DNA of 64,000 nucleotides from Tenrec ecaudatus (taxonomy: Eukaryota > Chordata > Mammalia > Afrosoricida > Tenrecidae), in contig NC_134547.1 of NCBI RefSeq assembly GCF_050624435.1, positions 29,746,419 to 29,810,418 of the forward strand, written 5' to 3'. The stretch's first letter is position 1. Every line of letters starts with the position of its first letter. The translations under genes were made by a program, and so were the position numbers. The notes beneath the pieces were generated by a model, which was not told where the DNA came from, searched no databases, and was given only the letters and a program-made list of their open reading frames with translations. Shown one piece after another: positions 36,451 to 46,849 of the stretch.

Positions 36451-37149
36451 TGCACAAATATAAAAGATACATAGATTCACTCTTCTCACATATTATAATT
36501 CTTTGCATCAGAAAAGGTCACCCGGAGGGTAAAATTTCTGAAGACATGTAAATTTTGAAAACAAGGTTTTTTTTGTCTAAGGAAGGTCTCTGATCAGTCA
36601 TTTCAATTGCTCACTCACAGAAAGTGGTGTGTGTGCTTAGATAATATGCAAAATAGAAATTAAGTAAATTTTGAAATCCAGCCTTTAATTACACATTTCA
36701 AGCGACAGCACAGCTGGTGGGTGACACACGGGACAGTGCCGATAGAGTATTTCCTTCACTGTAGAAGACAGCACTGGTCTCCATCATCGCAGCTGAAATT
36801 AAGGTGAATGCTGTTACAGAATTAACATGAGATTTGAGAAATGCTTACTGCACCAGGAGTTTCTCTTTGGTGGAAATCATTTAGAAAGTGTATGCTAACG
36901 CTCACTGCTTGATTAAAGAGGGAAAAAAATGCAGTAAGACACTGAGAAGTTTCCGGGTGCAGAGGTGGTGGGTGAGGCAAAACTTGATAGAGGATGTGTG
37001 TTTCTTTCTTTCTGGATGTATGTTTCATAGCTTCTCCCAGATGGCATGAGGCACAGAAAGAAACTGACTTGGGCTCTTCCTCTTCTCACTTTACCTGGTG
37101 TTGAAACCACCTCACCCACTGGACACCCCCAAGCTGGTAACAGGAGAAT
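36451..37149. other. Unclassified intronic sequence
   Basis: No family or exon recognised. Confidence 0.45.
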
Positions 37150-37215
37150 GTCCATTTCCAACATTCTCCTGTACATAGGGTCGCATGAGTTGGAACCAAC
37201 TCAATCGCACCTAAC
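37150..37215 (+). repeat. AfroSINE/RTE tail fragment
   Basis: 'ggtcgcatgagttggaacca' followed by 'actcaatcgcacctaacaat' is the shared RTE/SINE 3' tail. Confidence 0.5.
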
Positions 37216-37459
37216 AATGATCTTGTAGCAGTATTTTCTGACTTACCCCTGGTACCTCCTTGGACTGTTTCACGACTTTCAACACACCACACTTGTACTA
37301 GTCACTCCCTGTCTCGCTCCTCCCATTGTGTGTATTATCACAGTGAGTGGCATGCCCACCCATCCATGCCCCTTCTACACAAACAGTGAATCAGTGTGTC
37401 ATTTCAGGGCTCCCTCCTCAGAATGCTTTCACAGAACCAGTCAACTCGGCATGGATAGC

Positions 37460-38290
37460 AAAATTTTAAAAAATCAGATGACAAATCTGGTGAGGGTGTG
37501 GACAGACTGAAACCCTCATACACTGCTGGTGGGGCTGTAAACCGGGGCAAATACTGTGGAAATTGGTATGGTGCATCCTCCAAAAATTGGGAACAGAAAG
37601 AGTATATGACCCAGCAATCCCCCTGGAGACCTAAGAGTCATGACATGAATAGATACAGGCACACTCATGTCCATCACAGCCCTAGTCATAACAGCAAAAC
37701 AATGGGAATAACCCAAATGTCCAACAGTGGGAGAATGGGTAAACATACTTTGGTACAAACACACAGTGCAGAACTAAGGAGCATTAAGTAATGATGAATC
37801 TGTGTGACGTTTCATTGCACAGAAGAACCTGGAAGGCACTACACTGAGTGAAATTAGTTAACCACAAAGAGGCAAACATTTTATGAGACCACTCTTGTAA
37901 AAAGTGAAGAGAAGGCTCCCACACTGAAAGAAACATTCTTTGATGATTACCAGGATGTGAGGAGGAAGGGAAGTCACCGGCTCTGGGTAGACGAGTGCTA
38001 ACGTGGACGAAAGGGAAGGCAATACACAAGGAGGTTGGGGAAAACATGAGGAGGTTTAAGGAGTTAAAGGCAACAGAGGCACACACTGCTATATATGAAA
38101 TGCTGCAACAGTGGGCAGCTCTCAGTAGGTGCTTGGATGGCCATGCAGGCTGAACAGGTGGGAGAGTGGGAGTATATCCATGAATAGATATAGGTTCCAC
38201 AGATGATATTTTATATGGACATTTACTGCAAACATATCCATGAATGTGATGGAGTGTTCAGTAGGCAAAGTTATGAAAACTTTGTAGACA
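37460..38290 (+). mobile_element. Old L1 3' end (ORF2 C terminus and 3' UTR)
   Basis: Collinear L1 landmarks: 'gactgaaaccctcatacact', 'tatgacccagcaatcc', 'aacccaaatgtccaacagtg', 'cctggaaggcactacactga'. Frames are broken. Confidence 0.85.
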
Positions 38291-39213
38291 TAGCCAGATA
38301 CCTACCTTAAGGGAATGAGTTACTGAGGTGGGGGAATCAGGACCAGTCTTAGGAGACAATAAGGTCAAATGGCCTAATGTAGTTCACAATGCTCTACATC
38401 CTACTTTGAGCAGTGATGAGACCCTATAGGCTCACAAGCAGTGATCTAAAGTGCAACCATTGGTTCTCCCCATCCAGAGGAAAAAGTAACAACCCAAATC
38501 AAGTCACATGAAAAGAACTAATCTAATAATTAATCTATGCAAACATCAGTCTTCACAACCCTGAGACCCGAAGAACTAGATGGTGCTCAGCGCAATTATC
38601 ATTAGCAACTGCTCTGAAAAGGATTACATTAAAAGGCACTGAATTGAGTGGGAGAAAAATGTGGAATTGAACTTACTGGTTGGAAACAGAATGGTAGGAC
38701 ACCCTAAACTACTCTTATCTTTTCTATCTAAAACTATACTTACCTCTCTCTGCATTACAACAATTAAGCATTTAACAGCAAAAGGGCAGCATTTACTGAA
38801 GGCCAAGTTCAGAGTGCTGGGAAAAGAGGAGGAATAGAAAGCCACACAGGAAAGAAGTGGTATACATGATGTTACATTGAGGGGATTGCAGTGGATGAGT
38901 TGAGTCAAAATATGTATGAATTATTAAATACAAAACTACGATCTGTTGTGTAAACCTTCACAACACACACACATACACACCTGAAAAGAGAATGTTCTCA
39001 CCAATCATAGCTTGGCTGGTTCTTTCTCACCTTTTGTATTTAATTTATGTCTTGAATTTATAAAGCGATTTTGGTAATATAAATGTTTTCTTGCTAAAAA
39101 AAAGTCTAACTTCACTGAAATATAAGAATGATCTTTCCTTGGTACCACAATAATCTGTATCAGGGTATATACACAGATGTAATCATACCTATGAAGTAAC
39201 ACTAAAATGCCAG
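38291..39213. other. Unclassified intronic sequence
   Basis: Nothing recognised. Confidence 0.45.
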
Positions 39214-39368
39214 AAAACCAGCCCCCATCAAGTCAGTCTGATCCCTGCCGGCCCGTGAGCGTGAAGAACAGAACTGCGCTCCGTGAGGCTGGGGAGAGCT
39301 GAGCTTTCATCAGTGACGGCACAGACTTGGTCAGCAGTGAGTGTGCTAACTGTACCACCCAAGAGCTC
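39214..39368 (-). repeat. AfroSINE
   Basis: Diverged: 'catcaagtcagtctgatccc', 'gaacagaactgcgctccgtg', ending 'accacccaagagctcc'. Confidence 0.65.
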
Positions 39369-40094
39369 CACGAAGGAATACTACTGAGTTTTCAAACGAA
39401 CACACCAAGTTAGTTATATACATTCAATTTGTTGGCTTTTAAAAGTTGTCTCCTTGATGACTCCTTTCAATAATAGAACCAAAGTGCAAAAAGTTTTTGA
39501 AGACTTTTGGGAACTGCCCTTAGATAATGCAGTAATTCATCTCAATGTTCTCCTAGATTCTGAAGCTTTGGTCTTTGCAGTGAATTTGGGTTAGAAAGTA
39601 ATGTTAAACACCAAGACACTCTTGAAGAAGCATATATTGCAACACTGGCAGCAAACAAGTCCTCCTGTTTTAGTGAGATACTTACTAGTTGTGAAAATGG
39701 AAATAAAGCCCAGGGGGATTCCAGAAACGTAAGAAAGATAGAGGAACTCACAGACACACAAACTTACAGACGGGGGGGAAAGAATGAAAATCAGGAATCT
39801 AGGTCATGAGTCACCAGCCCTTCTGAGAATGCGATGAAAGTTATGACTCCTTTCCTCATGAAAAGGTAGGGGCGCACGCACGCACACACCAATTTGCATA
39901 AGAGTATTAGGAAGTCATGGACTGATACTACAAGACTTGTCTTTGGAGCCTGATGAAGATTCCATGGTTCAGAGCAGCAGGGTTTCCTTTGTCTGGCCTA
40001 CTGCAACCCGCAGTAAGGTACACTGCACACAGTGACCAGACTGCACAAACCTATGGTTGGTTATGTGCCCTCAAACTGATTCCTACTCTTAAGG
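39369..40094. other. Unclassified intronic sequence
   Basis: No repeat or exon recognised. Confidence 0.45.
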
Positions 40095-40157
40095 AACGGC
40101 ACAAAAATAAGCCAAAGCCCATTGCTGCAAGTCAATTCTGACTCAGTCACGCTTTAG

Positions 40158-40296
40158 CAGGGGTTCTCAACCTGTGGGTCGCCTGATTCACAACAGTAGC
40201 AAGATTAGTTAAGAAGTAGCAATGAAAATACTTTTATGGCTGGGGGGTCACCACAACATGAGGAACTATGAAAGGGCCACGGCATTAGAACCACTG
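40158..40296 (-). mobile_element. SPIN hAT transposon, short non-autonomous, nested in AfroSINE
   Basis: Ends caggggttctcaacc and a degraded 'ttagaaccactg'. Flanking 8-mers are cgctttag and ctctacag (5 of 8). Only about 139 bases remain, an internally deleted form. Confidence 0.9.
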
Positions 40297-40337
40297 CTCT
40301 ACAGGATGGGGTAGGACTGCCCCACAGGGTTTTCTAA

Positions 40338-40540
40338 TAGCCCTGGCGGTGCCGTGTTTGAGTGCTCAACTGTTAGCCCAAGAATTGGCCGTCTGAGATC
40401 TCTAGCTGCTCCACTGGAGAAGATGAGGCAGTCCGCACCCAAATAGATAGATGCACACCCTTGGGAGCCCTACGAGTTCTATTCTGCTCCACAGGGTGAC
40501 GGTGAGTCAAGTGACCTTGAGGGCAATGCGCTATGGTTTC
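40338..40540 (+). repeat. AfroSINE inserted in an opposite-sense AfroSINE
   Basis: Starts 'agccctggcggtgcc', ends 'gacggtgagtcaagtgacct'; nearly complete. Confidence 0.8.
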
Positions 40541-40660
40541 CATCTTCCTTCACGGATCGGACTGTCTGGCCTTCCTGCCCACAATGCAGCTAGAGGGCTG
40601 GAAGCCCTGAAATCTCAGTTGGTTGACAAGTGCTTAATTATTGGTGCCACCAGGGCTCAT

Positions 40661-40998
40661 TTCACAAAACAGTCTCAACTCTGCTATAAATGGTGTACTG
40701 TCTGGCGTATTTCTCTTCTTTATGACTTCAGCAAAAACAAATGCTAACCTGTGACCCCTGTGACTGACTGGACCACCTAATTTCACAACCCAGAGGTTGA
40801 CAATTACTATGCTGTAGAGTAAAAGCTGCATAATTGCAATACATTAATGAAATACAGAAGGTGCACTTGATTATTAAAATTCTAATGTGCTGTTTTAAAA
40901 TAAGATTGGATTATTTGTGGCAAGATTGCATTTATTTATATGACTTGCAATGGAAAGCACTGATAAGCAAATTATACAGCAGTCATAAAACCCCATAC
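40661..40998. other. DPY19L3 intron 3, 5' end
   Basis: Sequence just inside the donor of exon 3. A degraded SPIN-like phrase near 40.79 kb is too weak to call. Confidence 0.5.
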
Positions 40999-41132
40999 CT
41001 TAATGTTAGAAAACCATAAATCATTTTCATGTAAAGTGGCAAGGTAGACAGATGTAAGCAGTCCAACGAGAAGGGCAATGGTCCCACCAATGGAAAACGA
41101 CAGAATCTTCCATAATCTTCGACTGGTACAAC
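40999..41132 (-). CDS. DPY19L3: DPY19L3 coding exon 3 (first transmembrane segment)
   Basis: The exon is 134 bases: two bases finish the glycine codon begun in exon 2, then come 44 codons. It starts CTSRRLWKIL, continues with a hydrophobic stretch of about 20 residues rich in I, L, G, V and A (the first membrane span of the family), and ends LATLHENDLWFSNIK. The last part is almost identical to human DPY19L3 and is the start of the first luminal loop, which in the family follows helix 1. The acceptor is tttcacaaaag before 41132, rather weak because of its A-run. The donor is AAG then gtatgg below 40999. The exon ends in phase 0. The open frame continues upstream and downstream by chance, but those parts are intron. 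No disruption is seen. Confidence 0.96.
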
Positions 41133-41599
41133 CTTTTGTGAAATTGGAACAGAGACTCGAGTCAGTAAAGGGTGCAGAATTCAAGAATCCAACTTCAGAT
41201 GAGCGGATACGCTAAGTTCCAATCGCTGGCGAAGCTTTCCCTGCCCCCAGCAGAGGGACTCCTTTTGAATCCACAGATGTTTTGTCTCACTTTGCGCTTT
41301 GCCCCAAAGTTTGCCTCGCTGTGGGGCTGCCCATTTTGCCAACCAGAAGTGAGAAGTCCTGTATAGTATTTATCATTAATACTGAAGGCCTACGTTAGTT
41401 TAGTCAAACAATTAGAGCTTACCTTGAAGTTTGTTAAATGCAGGAGTGCATGAATTACATGTGTAGGATGTAAATTGTCTTTTGGAGCATCTATTTATAA
41501 TCTTCAGTTTATTCATAAAAGGTACCCAAAACATTTTATTACTTAAGGGAAAAAAACATATAGCAAAGACAATACATAACGAAAGGAAGAAGTAAACTG
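41133..41599. other. DPY19L3 intron 2, unclassified
   Basis: Nothing recognised apart from the exon 3 acceptor at its left edge. Confidence 0.5.
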
Positions 41600-42250
41600 G
41601 AAAAAGTATTTTTAACATATACATAAATAAAGCACTAGTAATCCTTGACACATGATCAGTATTTTCATGACAATAAAAAGACTAATATTCCAATGGAAAA
41701 TAATTAAGGACACGAATAAGCAATGCACTAAAGAAAAATGTCCAATGAGCAGGATAGACAGAATATTCAAGTAATTCATTGGTGTTAAGGAAAGGCAATT
41801 CAAAACAAAGAGGCATAATTTTATCAGTGGCTGCTGATCGATTTTAAGGAGGGCTGGTGGTACAGTAGTTAAAGCATTCTGTTGCTAAACAAAAGGTTGC
41901 CAGTTCAAACCCAACTACCACTACATGCAAGAAAGATGTGGCAGTATCGTTGCACAAACATTTAATCTTAGAAACCTTATGGGCCATTTCAGGTCTCTAT
42001 GACTTAGAATCAACTCAATAGCAGTGGGTTTTACTTTGGGGGGGGGCAATTTGATAGCTAAAAATGCTAAAAAACCTATTTTTGTAACAGTTAAAAAAAT
42101 GAAGATCTTTCAAATGCTGCAAGTAGAATAAGAAACTATGCCTTTCTGGAAGGCAACGTGTTAACAGAGAATAAAACCCACTAAAATGAACACACAACAG
42201 GAGCAGTAATTTCAAGTCTAGGCATATACTCCTAGGAAACCATTAAAATT
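41600..42250 (+). mobile_element. Old L1 ORF2 fragment, split by an AfroSINE
   Basis: 'gacacgaataagcaatgcac' and 'aaaaatgtccaatgagca' before the SINE, then 'gcaatttgatagctaaaaat' and 'ctaggcatatactcctagga' after it, in L1 order. Confidence 0.7.
41847..42040 (+). repeat. AfroSINE
   Basis: 'gagggctggtggtacagtag' head to 'aatcaactcaatagcagtgg' tail; complete, nested in L1. Confidence 0.85.
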
Positions 42251-42282
42251 TTAACAAGCACTTGGCCTCAGGATAGTTACCA

Positions 42283-42492
42283 CAATGAAGGAGCCCAGTG
42301 GTAGAGTGATGATGAGTTTGCCTGCTAACCCAAAGGTCAGCAGCTTGAACTCAGCAGCCACTTCAAGGGAGAAAAATGAGGCTTTCTGGCTCCTGTCAAG
42401 ATTTACAGCCTTGGAAACCCACTGGGGAGGTTCTACTCTGTCCGATAGGGTTACTCTGAATGGACTTTGTGGCAGGGAGTTTAAATAGGAGT
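42283..42492 (+). repeat. AfroSINE
   Basis: 'ggagcccagtggtagagtga' head, 'ggtcagcagcttgaactcag' B-box region, 'actctgtccgatagggttac' tail. Confidence 0.85.
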
Positions 42493-42564
42493 CAGTTAAA
42501 TCAATCATGCTGAAGCCATAGGTATTAAGAATCACAGCTACAGCTCCTCTGTCAGTTTATTGAA

Positions 42565-42965
42565 CTGTGGGGTTGACATTGCTGCGATGCCAGAAGTTAA
42601 GCCACCAGTACCTCAAGTACCTGTAGAGTCATCCTGCCGGACAGGTGCAGTGGAACTTCCAGCCTAAGACTAGTAAGAAAGGTCTGGCAAGCCTTTTCTG
42701 AAAATGAACCATTGGAAACCAAAAATAACAACACAACATCATCCAACTTGTTTGTAAGAAAATTTACAGCCTTGAAAGCTACAGAAACGTTGGTGAAATG
42801 GAGAGTCAAGGAGAGAAGGGAGCCTTCAGTGAGATGGATCAGAGGAGCCACACAGTGGACCTGGCCATGCTGGCCATCCTCAGGCTGATACACAAGGAGA
42901 TGCTTCATCCTGCTGTATACAAGGCCACCATGGGTTGGGGTCAACTCAATGGCAACTACCTGTCT
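42565..42965 (+). repeat. RTE-headed SINE variant
   Basis: The 5' part ('attgctgcgatgccagaagt', 'aagaaaggtctggcaag') matches the RTE 5' UTR. The 3' part ('atgggttggggtcaactcaa') matches the AfroSINE/RTE tail. About 400 bases, non-coding, probably mobilised by RTE. Confidence 0.65.
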
Positions 42966-42989
42966 ATCTAGTGAGTGACAATATTTTAT

Positions 42990-43066
42990 TTTACTAATAA
43001 ATCATTTTATTGGGGCTCATACAACTCTTCTCATAATCCATACATACATCAATTGAGTAAAGTGTG
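42990..43066 (-). mobile_element. LINE-like 3'-end repeat, very short
   Basis: 'aaatcattttattggggctc' then 'ctcataatccatacatacat': only the last 75 or so bases of the family. Confidence 0.8.
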
Positions 43067-43156
43067 ACAATATTTTAAATATGCATTTACTGAATTAGTT
43101 ACACACACACAAATACTGAATAACCCCACTTGTATGAAATATCTAGAATTGACAAA

Positions 43157-43315
43157 TGTAATCCAAACTTACTGCTACTGCATCAATTCCATCTTGCAGT
43201 GACCAGACAGGGGTTTCAGTGAGTAAATTTTTATGGCAGCAAGCCGCCTTCTTTTTCTCCCAAGCACTGACACTGGTGGGTTGGCACCTCAATGGCTAAC
43301 CCATCATGTCATCAG
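43157..43315 (-). repeat. AfroSINE
   Basis: 'actgcatcaattccatcttg' to 'gacactggtgggttggcacc'; 5' end eroded. Confidence 0.65.
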
Positions 43316-44029
43316 GATTTCTTGGCAAAGGTAGAGACCAACATGAATTAGTGATTATTAAGCGTGAAAGAGGGGGACCGAGTTTCTGTTAAGGGGAAGA
43401 GAGAAATTTCAACTAGCATAGTAGTGTTGGCTGCACAATATGATAAATAATTACCATCGGTGAATTACGCATACAAAAGTGTTAAATGGAAAATGCTTTG
43501 CTATCTCTATTTGTGCCACAATTTAAAAGTCTTAATGGGTCTACTAACTTAGGGTGTGTTTGCGTTACAGGAGGAAAGGATCTCAAGCGTACAGATGAAG
43601 GCTTGTGGCACGGTGTGCAGAGAACAAACCACATTTGGAGGGAAAATCATGTGGCTGCCTCGCGATGGGCGGGTTAAACGGTGGGACTTCTTTTGCCTTC
43701 ACGCTTTCCCTCACTCAGTTTCCAGAATGAATACTGATTTCAGCAATCCCTAAATTATGGTCTACTTAAAAGGAGAACACACTTGAGTTTACATTGTGCA
43801 TATTTTCCAGAAAGTACTGTATGTGCCTAAAGTGCATCACGGCTAATAGCCAGGTTGGATGGCATGATGATCCCACCCACAGGTTTCCTTTTACCCAATG
43901 TTTCTCCAAATTACTAATGCAGACAAGAATGAACATGGCTACAATCCAAACAAATTCTATCAGGTATCCAAAAGGGCTTGCAAATGGACATACAAATCTT
44001 CGGGCTTACCCTTAACACTTCTGACGGAC
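43316..44029. other. DPY19L3 intron 2, unclassified
   Basis: Short overlapping frames on the plus strand show no conservation I can recognise. Confidence 0.5.
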
Positions 44030-44227
44030 TCAAACTCAAATGCCGCTGAGTCAATTCTGACTGACAGCTACCTAGGAGGTGGAGCAGAGCCTGTGGGTTT
44101 CTGAGACTGTAAATTGCTAAGGGAGCAGAGAGCCTCACCTTTTTCCAGCAAACAGCTGGTGGTTTTGAACAGCGCACCTTGGGGTTAGCAGCATAATTTA
44201 TAATACACTATCCCACTAGGGCTCCTT
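44030..44227 (-). repeat. AfroSINE
   Basis: 'gctgagtcaattctgactga' to 'cccactagggctcc'; complete. Confidence 0.85.
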
Positions 44228-44785
44228 TAGATCCTGATCAGGCTTCAGAAAGCTACTCAGGAAATGGTACTCAGTGCCATTTGAGGAAAACTTAGCAAGA
44301 CTTTTCAGTATTATATAAACAATTTACCAAATTCTGGCTATTTTTTTCACCAAAATAAAGCAAAGGTGAAGCTTCCAGAATTTGAATGAAAATAATAAAA
44401 ACATTTTGATTCATGTTTGAATACTTTAATGAAATCAAAAACTCATCTAATGTAAGGCTAATATGCACGGTGTATATAAACAAGAAAAAATTAGAAATAG
44501 ACTAAAAGCTGGATTGAAGGGCAAAGCATTAATGTAGACAGTCAAAAGTTCAGAGGAGTGTGACCATCACTAATGGCCAGACTAAGGAGAAGCTAATCAA
44601 AGCCTTTTATTAATTGTACCTTTAAAGCCAAAATAATCTAAGTGATTGTAAAAACCCAACATCTGGACACAGGAACAGTTTCCTCAGCTGTCAGCTTCCC
44701 AACGTCTGTGTCCCATTGGCATGTGAGATTTTACTGTGCGGAGATACAAGCAATCCCAAATGCTGCTTTCCTTTCAATCACGTAC
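44228..44785. other. DPY19L3 intron 2, 5' end
   Basis: Unclassified sequence adjoining the exon 2 donor. Confidence 0.5.
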
Positions 44786-44888
44786 CAGATGGCAGTTTAC
44801 TTTCCAACTTCACATCTTCTTCTTGTGCAGGAGCGTCCTCACAGACATCTGTGGTTTTTATTCCTTTTCTTTGCCGGACGGACATCAT
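44786..44888 (-). CDS. DPY19L3: DPY19L3 coding exon 2 (start codon, residues 1-34 and first base of codon 35)
   Basis: The full exon is 44786-44924. Its acceptor is a good pyrimidine tract ending ctgcag before 44924, and its donor is CATCTG then gtacgtg below 44786. The first 36 bases are 5' UTR; translation starts at the first of two adjacent ATG codons (44888-44886). The product begins MMSVRQRK and ends KLPS, 34 codons plus one base. The human protein begins MMSIRQRR and has the same number of residues before the conserved Gly-Cys-Thr-Ser. The segment is hydrophilic, rich in K and E, and forms the cytosolic N terminus. Differences from human fall in the acidic middle, which evolves quickly. 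The exon ends in phase 1, which exon 3 completes to a glycine codon. It is too short to stand out as an open frame, so it was found by comparison. Confidence 0.92.
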
Positions 44889-45021
44889 GTCAAAGACTTA
44901 CATGCATTGTCCTTCCAAGCCCTCCTGCAGCAACAGAGGAATCAAAGGCCCACCCACATGTCAGTACCCACTCCCCACCCCCAAGCCACACGGACTAAAT
45001 TCAAGCTGTTTTCTTGAAGAA

Positions 45022-45215
45022 CAAGAAAACCACTAAATCAACTCTGACTCATAGCAACCCTATAGGAAGACATGCATAACACTCTCTCTTTTTCGCAGTC
45101 ATTTCAGACTCATGGTGACCCAACAGGACAGGGCAGAACTGCCCCCGTGGGTCTGAACTACTCACCTTGTGGTAAGCAGCACATTGTGTAACCTATACGC
45201 CACCAGGGCTCCTTA
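45022..45215 (-). repeat. AfroSINE with internal partial duplication
   Basis: The 'gactcatagcaaccctatag' block appears at about 45.05 kb and again as 'gactcatggtgacccaacag' at about 45.11 kb, before the rest of the SINE ending 'gccaccagggctcc'. This may be two SINE tails in tandem. Confidence 0.75.
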
Positions 45216-45302
45216 AACTCAAGATATTAGATCAATCTTCCACAAGAGCATGTTTACAAGTGTCTGCAAGGTGGCAGGCATGACCAGGAGGTGGAAAGAA
45301 CC

Positions 45303-45482
45303 TTGGTGAGTGTTGTAGTGGGGTAGAGTTGAGTTGCTCACCAAAACGTCAGTAGTTTAAACCCACCAGTCACTATGTGGGAGAGAGACTGGGCTTTCTG
45401 CTCCAGTTAAAACCGGCAGTCTCTGAAACCCCCCCAAGGCAGTTCTTCTTGGTCCTACAGGGTCACTGTGAGAGGAGGCAGA
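45303..45482 (+). repeat. AfroSINE
   Basis: 'ttggtgagtgttgtagtggg' to 'ggtcctacagggtcactgtg'. The head is diverged and the body has an eight-C run. Confidence 0.75.
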
Positions 45483-45649
45483 GTGAGTGACTGGCACGGG
45501 GGACCAGGAGTTGGGAAAGCCTATTATAGAGCAACAGGTTCACAGCTGGCCCTCCCTGGATGCTCTGGGGTCTTCTTCTCCCGACCACGGCGGTCTTTAT
45601 GCAATTGTCCACATCATGTCATTTAGAGTTTGATGGAGCTTCCATCCCA

Positions 45650-46043
45650 AACTCAGCACCATTAAATCAATTCCAACTCATAGCAACCCCATAGGACAGT
45701 GGTTCTCAACCTTCCTAATGCAGCAGCGACCCTTTAATACAGGTCTTCATGTTGTGGTGACCCCAACCGGAAAGTTATTTTCGTTGCTACTTCATAACTG
45801 TAATTTTGCTACTGTTACGAATCGGGCGGCCCCTATGAAGGGGTCGTGACCCACAGGTTGAGAACTGCTACTATAGGCCATGGCAGAACTGCCCCCCACC
45901 AGCCCCGTGGGTTTCGGAAGCTGTACATTTTTAAGGGGGCAGAAAGCCTCATCTTTCTCCCACAGAGCAGCTGGTGGGTTTGAACTGCTGACTTCTCTGC
46001 TACCAGCCCAATGCATAACCTGCTATGCCACCCAGGCTTCTTT
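45650..46043 (-). repeat. AfroSINE interrupted by SPIN
   Basis: Left part ends 'catagcaaccccatagg'. The right part resumes 'ctataggccatggcagaact' and runs to 'tatgccacccaggcttc'. The SINE was in place before the SPIN insertion. Confidence 0.9.
45697..45870 (+). mobile_element. SPIN hAT transposon, short non-autonomous, nested in AfroSINE
   Basis: Ends cagtggttctcaacc and ggttgagaactgct. The flanking 8-mers ccatagga and ctataggc agree at 6 of 8 and reproduce the AfroSINE word cctatagg, so the target duplication is read against a known pre-insertion sequence. Interior 'ttcgttgctacttcataact' is standard SPIN. Confidence 0.95.
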
Positions 46044-46849
46044 TCTATAGGCAGTGGGTTTTTTCTTTATTCTGCATCTCCCACACACTGGATTCTGTGG
46101 GAAGAATTCAATAGCAAATTTCCCAGCCGCCTGATTTTGAAGGACAGTAACTATCACTTGGTCTCAGCTAGCTAAATGTTCGTAACTGTTCCTTAAAACA
46201 ATTACCACCTGAAAAAAAAAAAGCCTCAGTGGTGATGGGGTGGGCCGCGGGGCCGGAGCAGGGAGTGGGTGCCATCAGGCTGCGGGGGCGCCACAGTGGG
46301 AGTAACCACAGGGAGCAGGAGCCTTGTTTGGAAGCAGCAAGTGGGAGGCCGCTGAGCGGTGGTGGTGACTTGGCTGGGTACAGTCCCCCACTGCAAGCTG
46401 CTTCCCTCGAATAATGAACAGTATTTTTGCCCGAGTTTGGCCCACCCAGCCCCACAGCCTGACACCATTGTTTGGACACTATGGAATTAGGGAAGGGAAA
46501 GCCTTCGTGCTAGGGAAAGGCACAAACCAACCTGAGATCATTCATTCATTCGTGCCCAAAATAAACGTGGGGAGGCAAACAGACTTCAGCACAAGATGCT
46601 GAGTCTTCAAAAGCGTCCAATGGAGGAAAAGGCAAGGAAAACGAGCGTGAGCCCAGGGGCCCTGCGGGCGATGATGGGGTAGTCCCCGAAGGGCCTGCTT
46701 CGTGAAGGGGGAGAGGAGTTGCACAAACGCGCACTTCAGTCTTGCTAGCGGCCCAAGGCCGAGAAAGTCCAGGAATTCGTGCGTGCCACTTCCGACAAGC
46801 CCACGAACAAGGGGACAAAAAGTTCCTGCTTCAGAGGCAGCCGGAGCGC
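46044..46849. other. DPY19L3 intron 1, unclassified
   Basis: GC content rises towards the CpG island. Overlapping frames on both strands, none with a recognisable domain. Confidence 0.5.

Larger units (their letters stand above)
40095..40660 (-). repeat. AfroSINE interrupted by SPIN and by a second AfroSINE
   Basis: Antisense SINE pieces at about 40095-40157 ('tgcaagtcaattctgactca'), 40297-40337 ('ggtaggactgccccacaggg') and about 40541-40660 (ending 'gccaccagggctc'). The gaps are filled by SPIN (40158-40296) and a plus-sense AfroSINE (40338-40540). Confidence 0.75.

Noticed and set aside
40745-40815. Possible sixth SPIN copy
   Set aside because: Only a short phrase resembling 'cacaacccacaggttga' survives, with no second end.
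44642-45036. Plus-strand frames of 106-118 codons
   Set aside because: They are the antisense of DPY19L3 exon 2.
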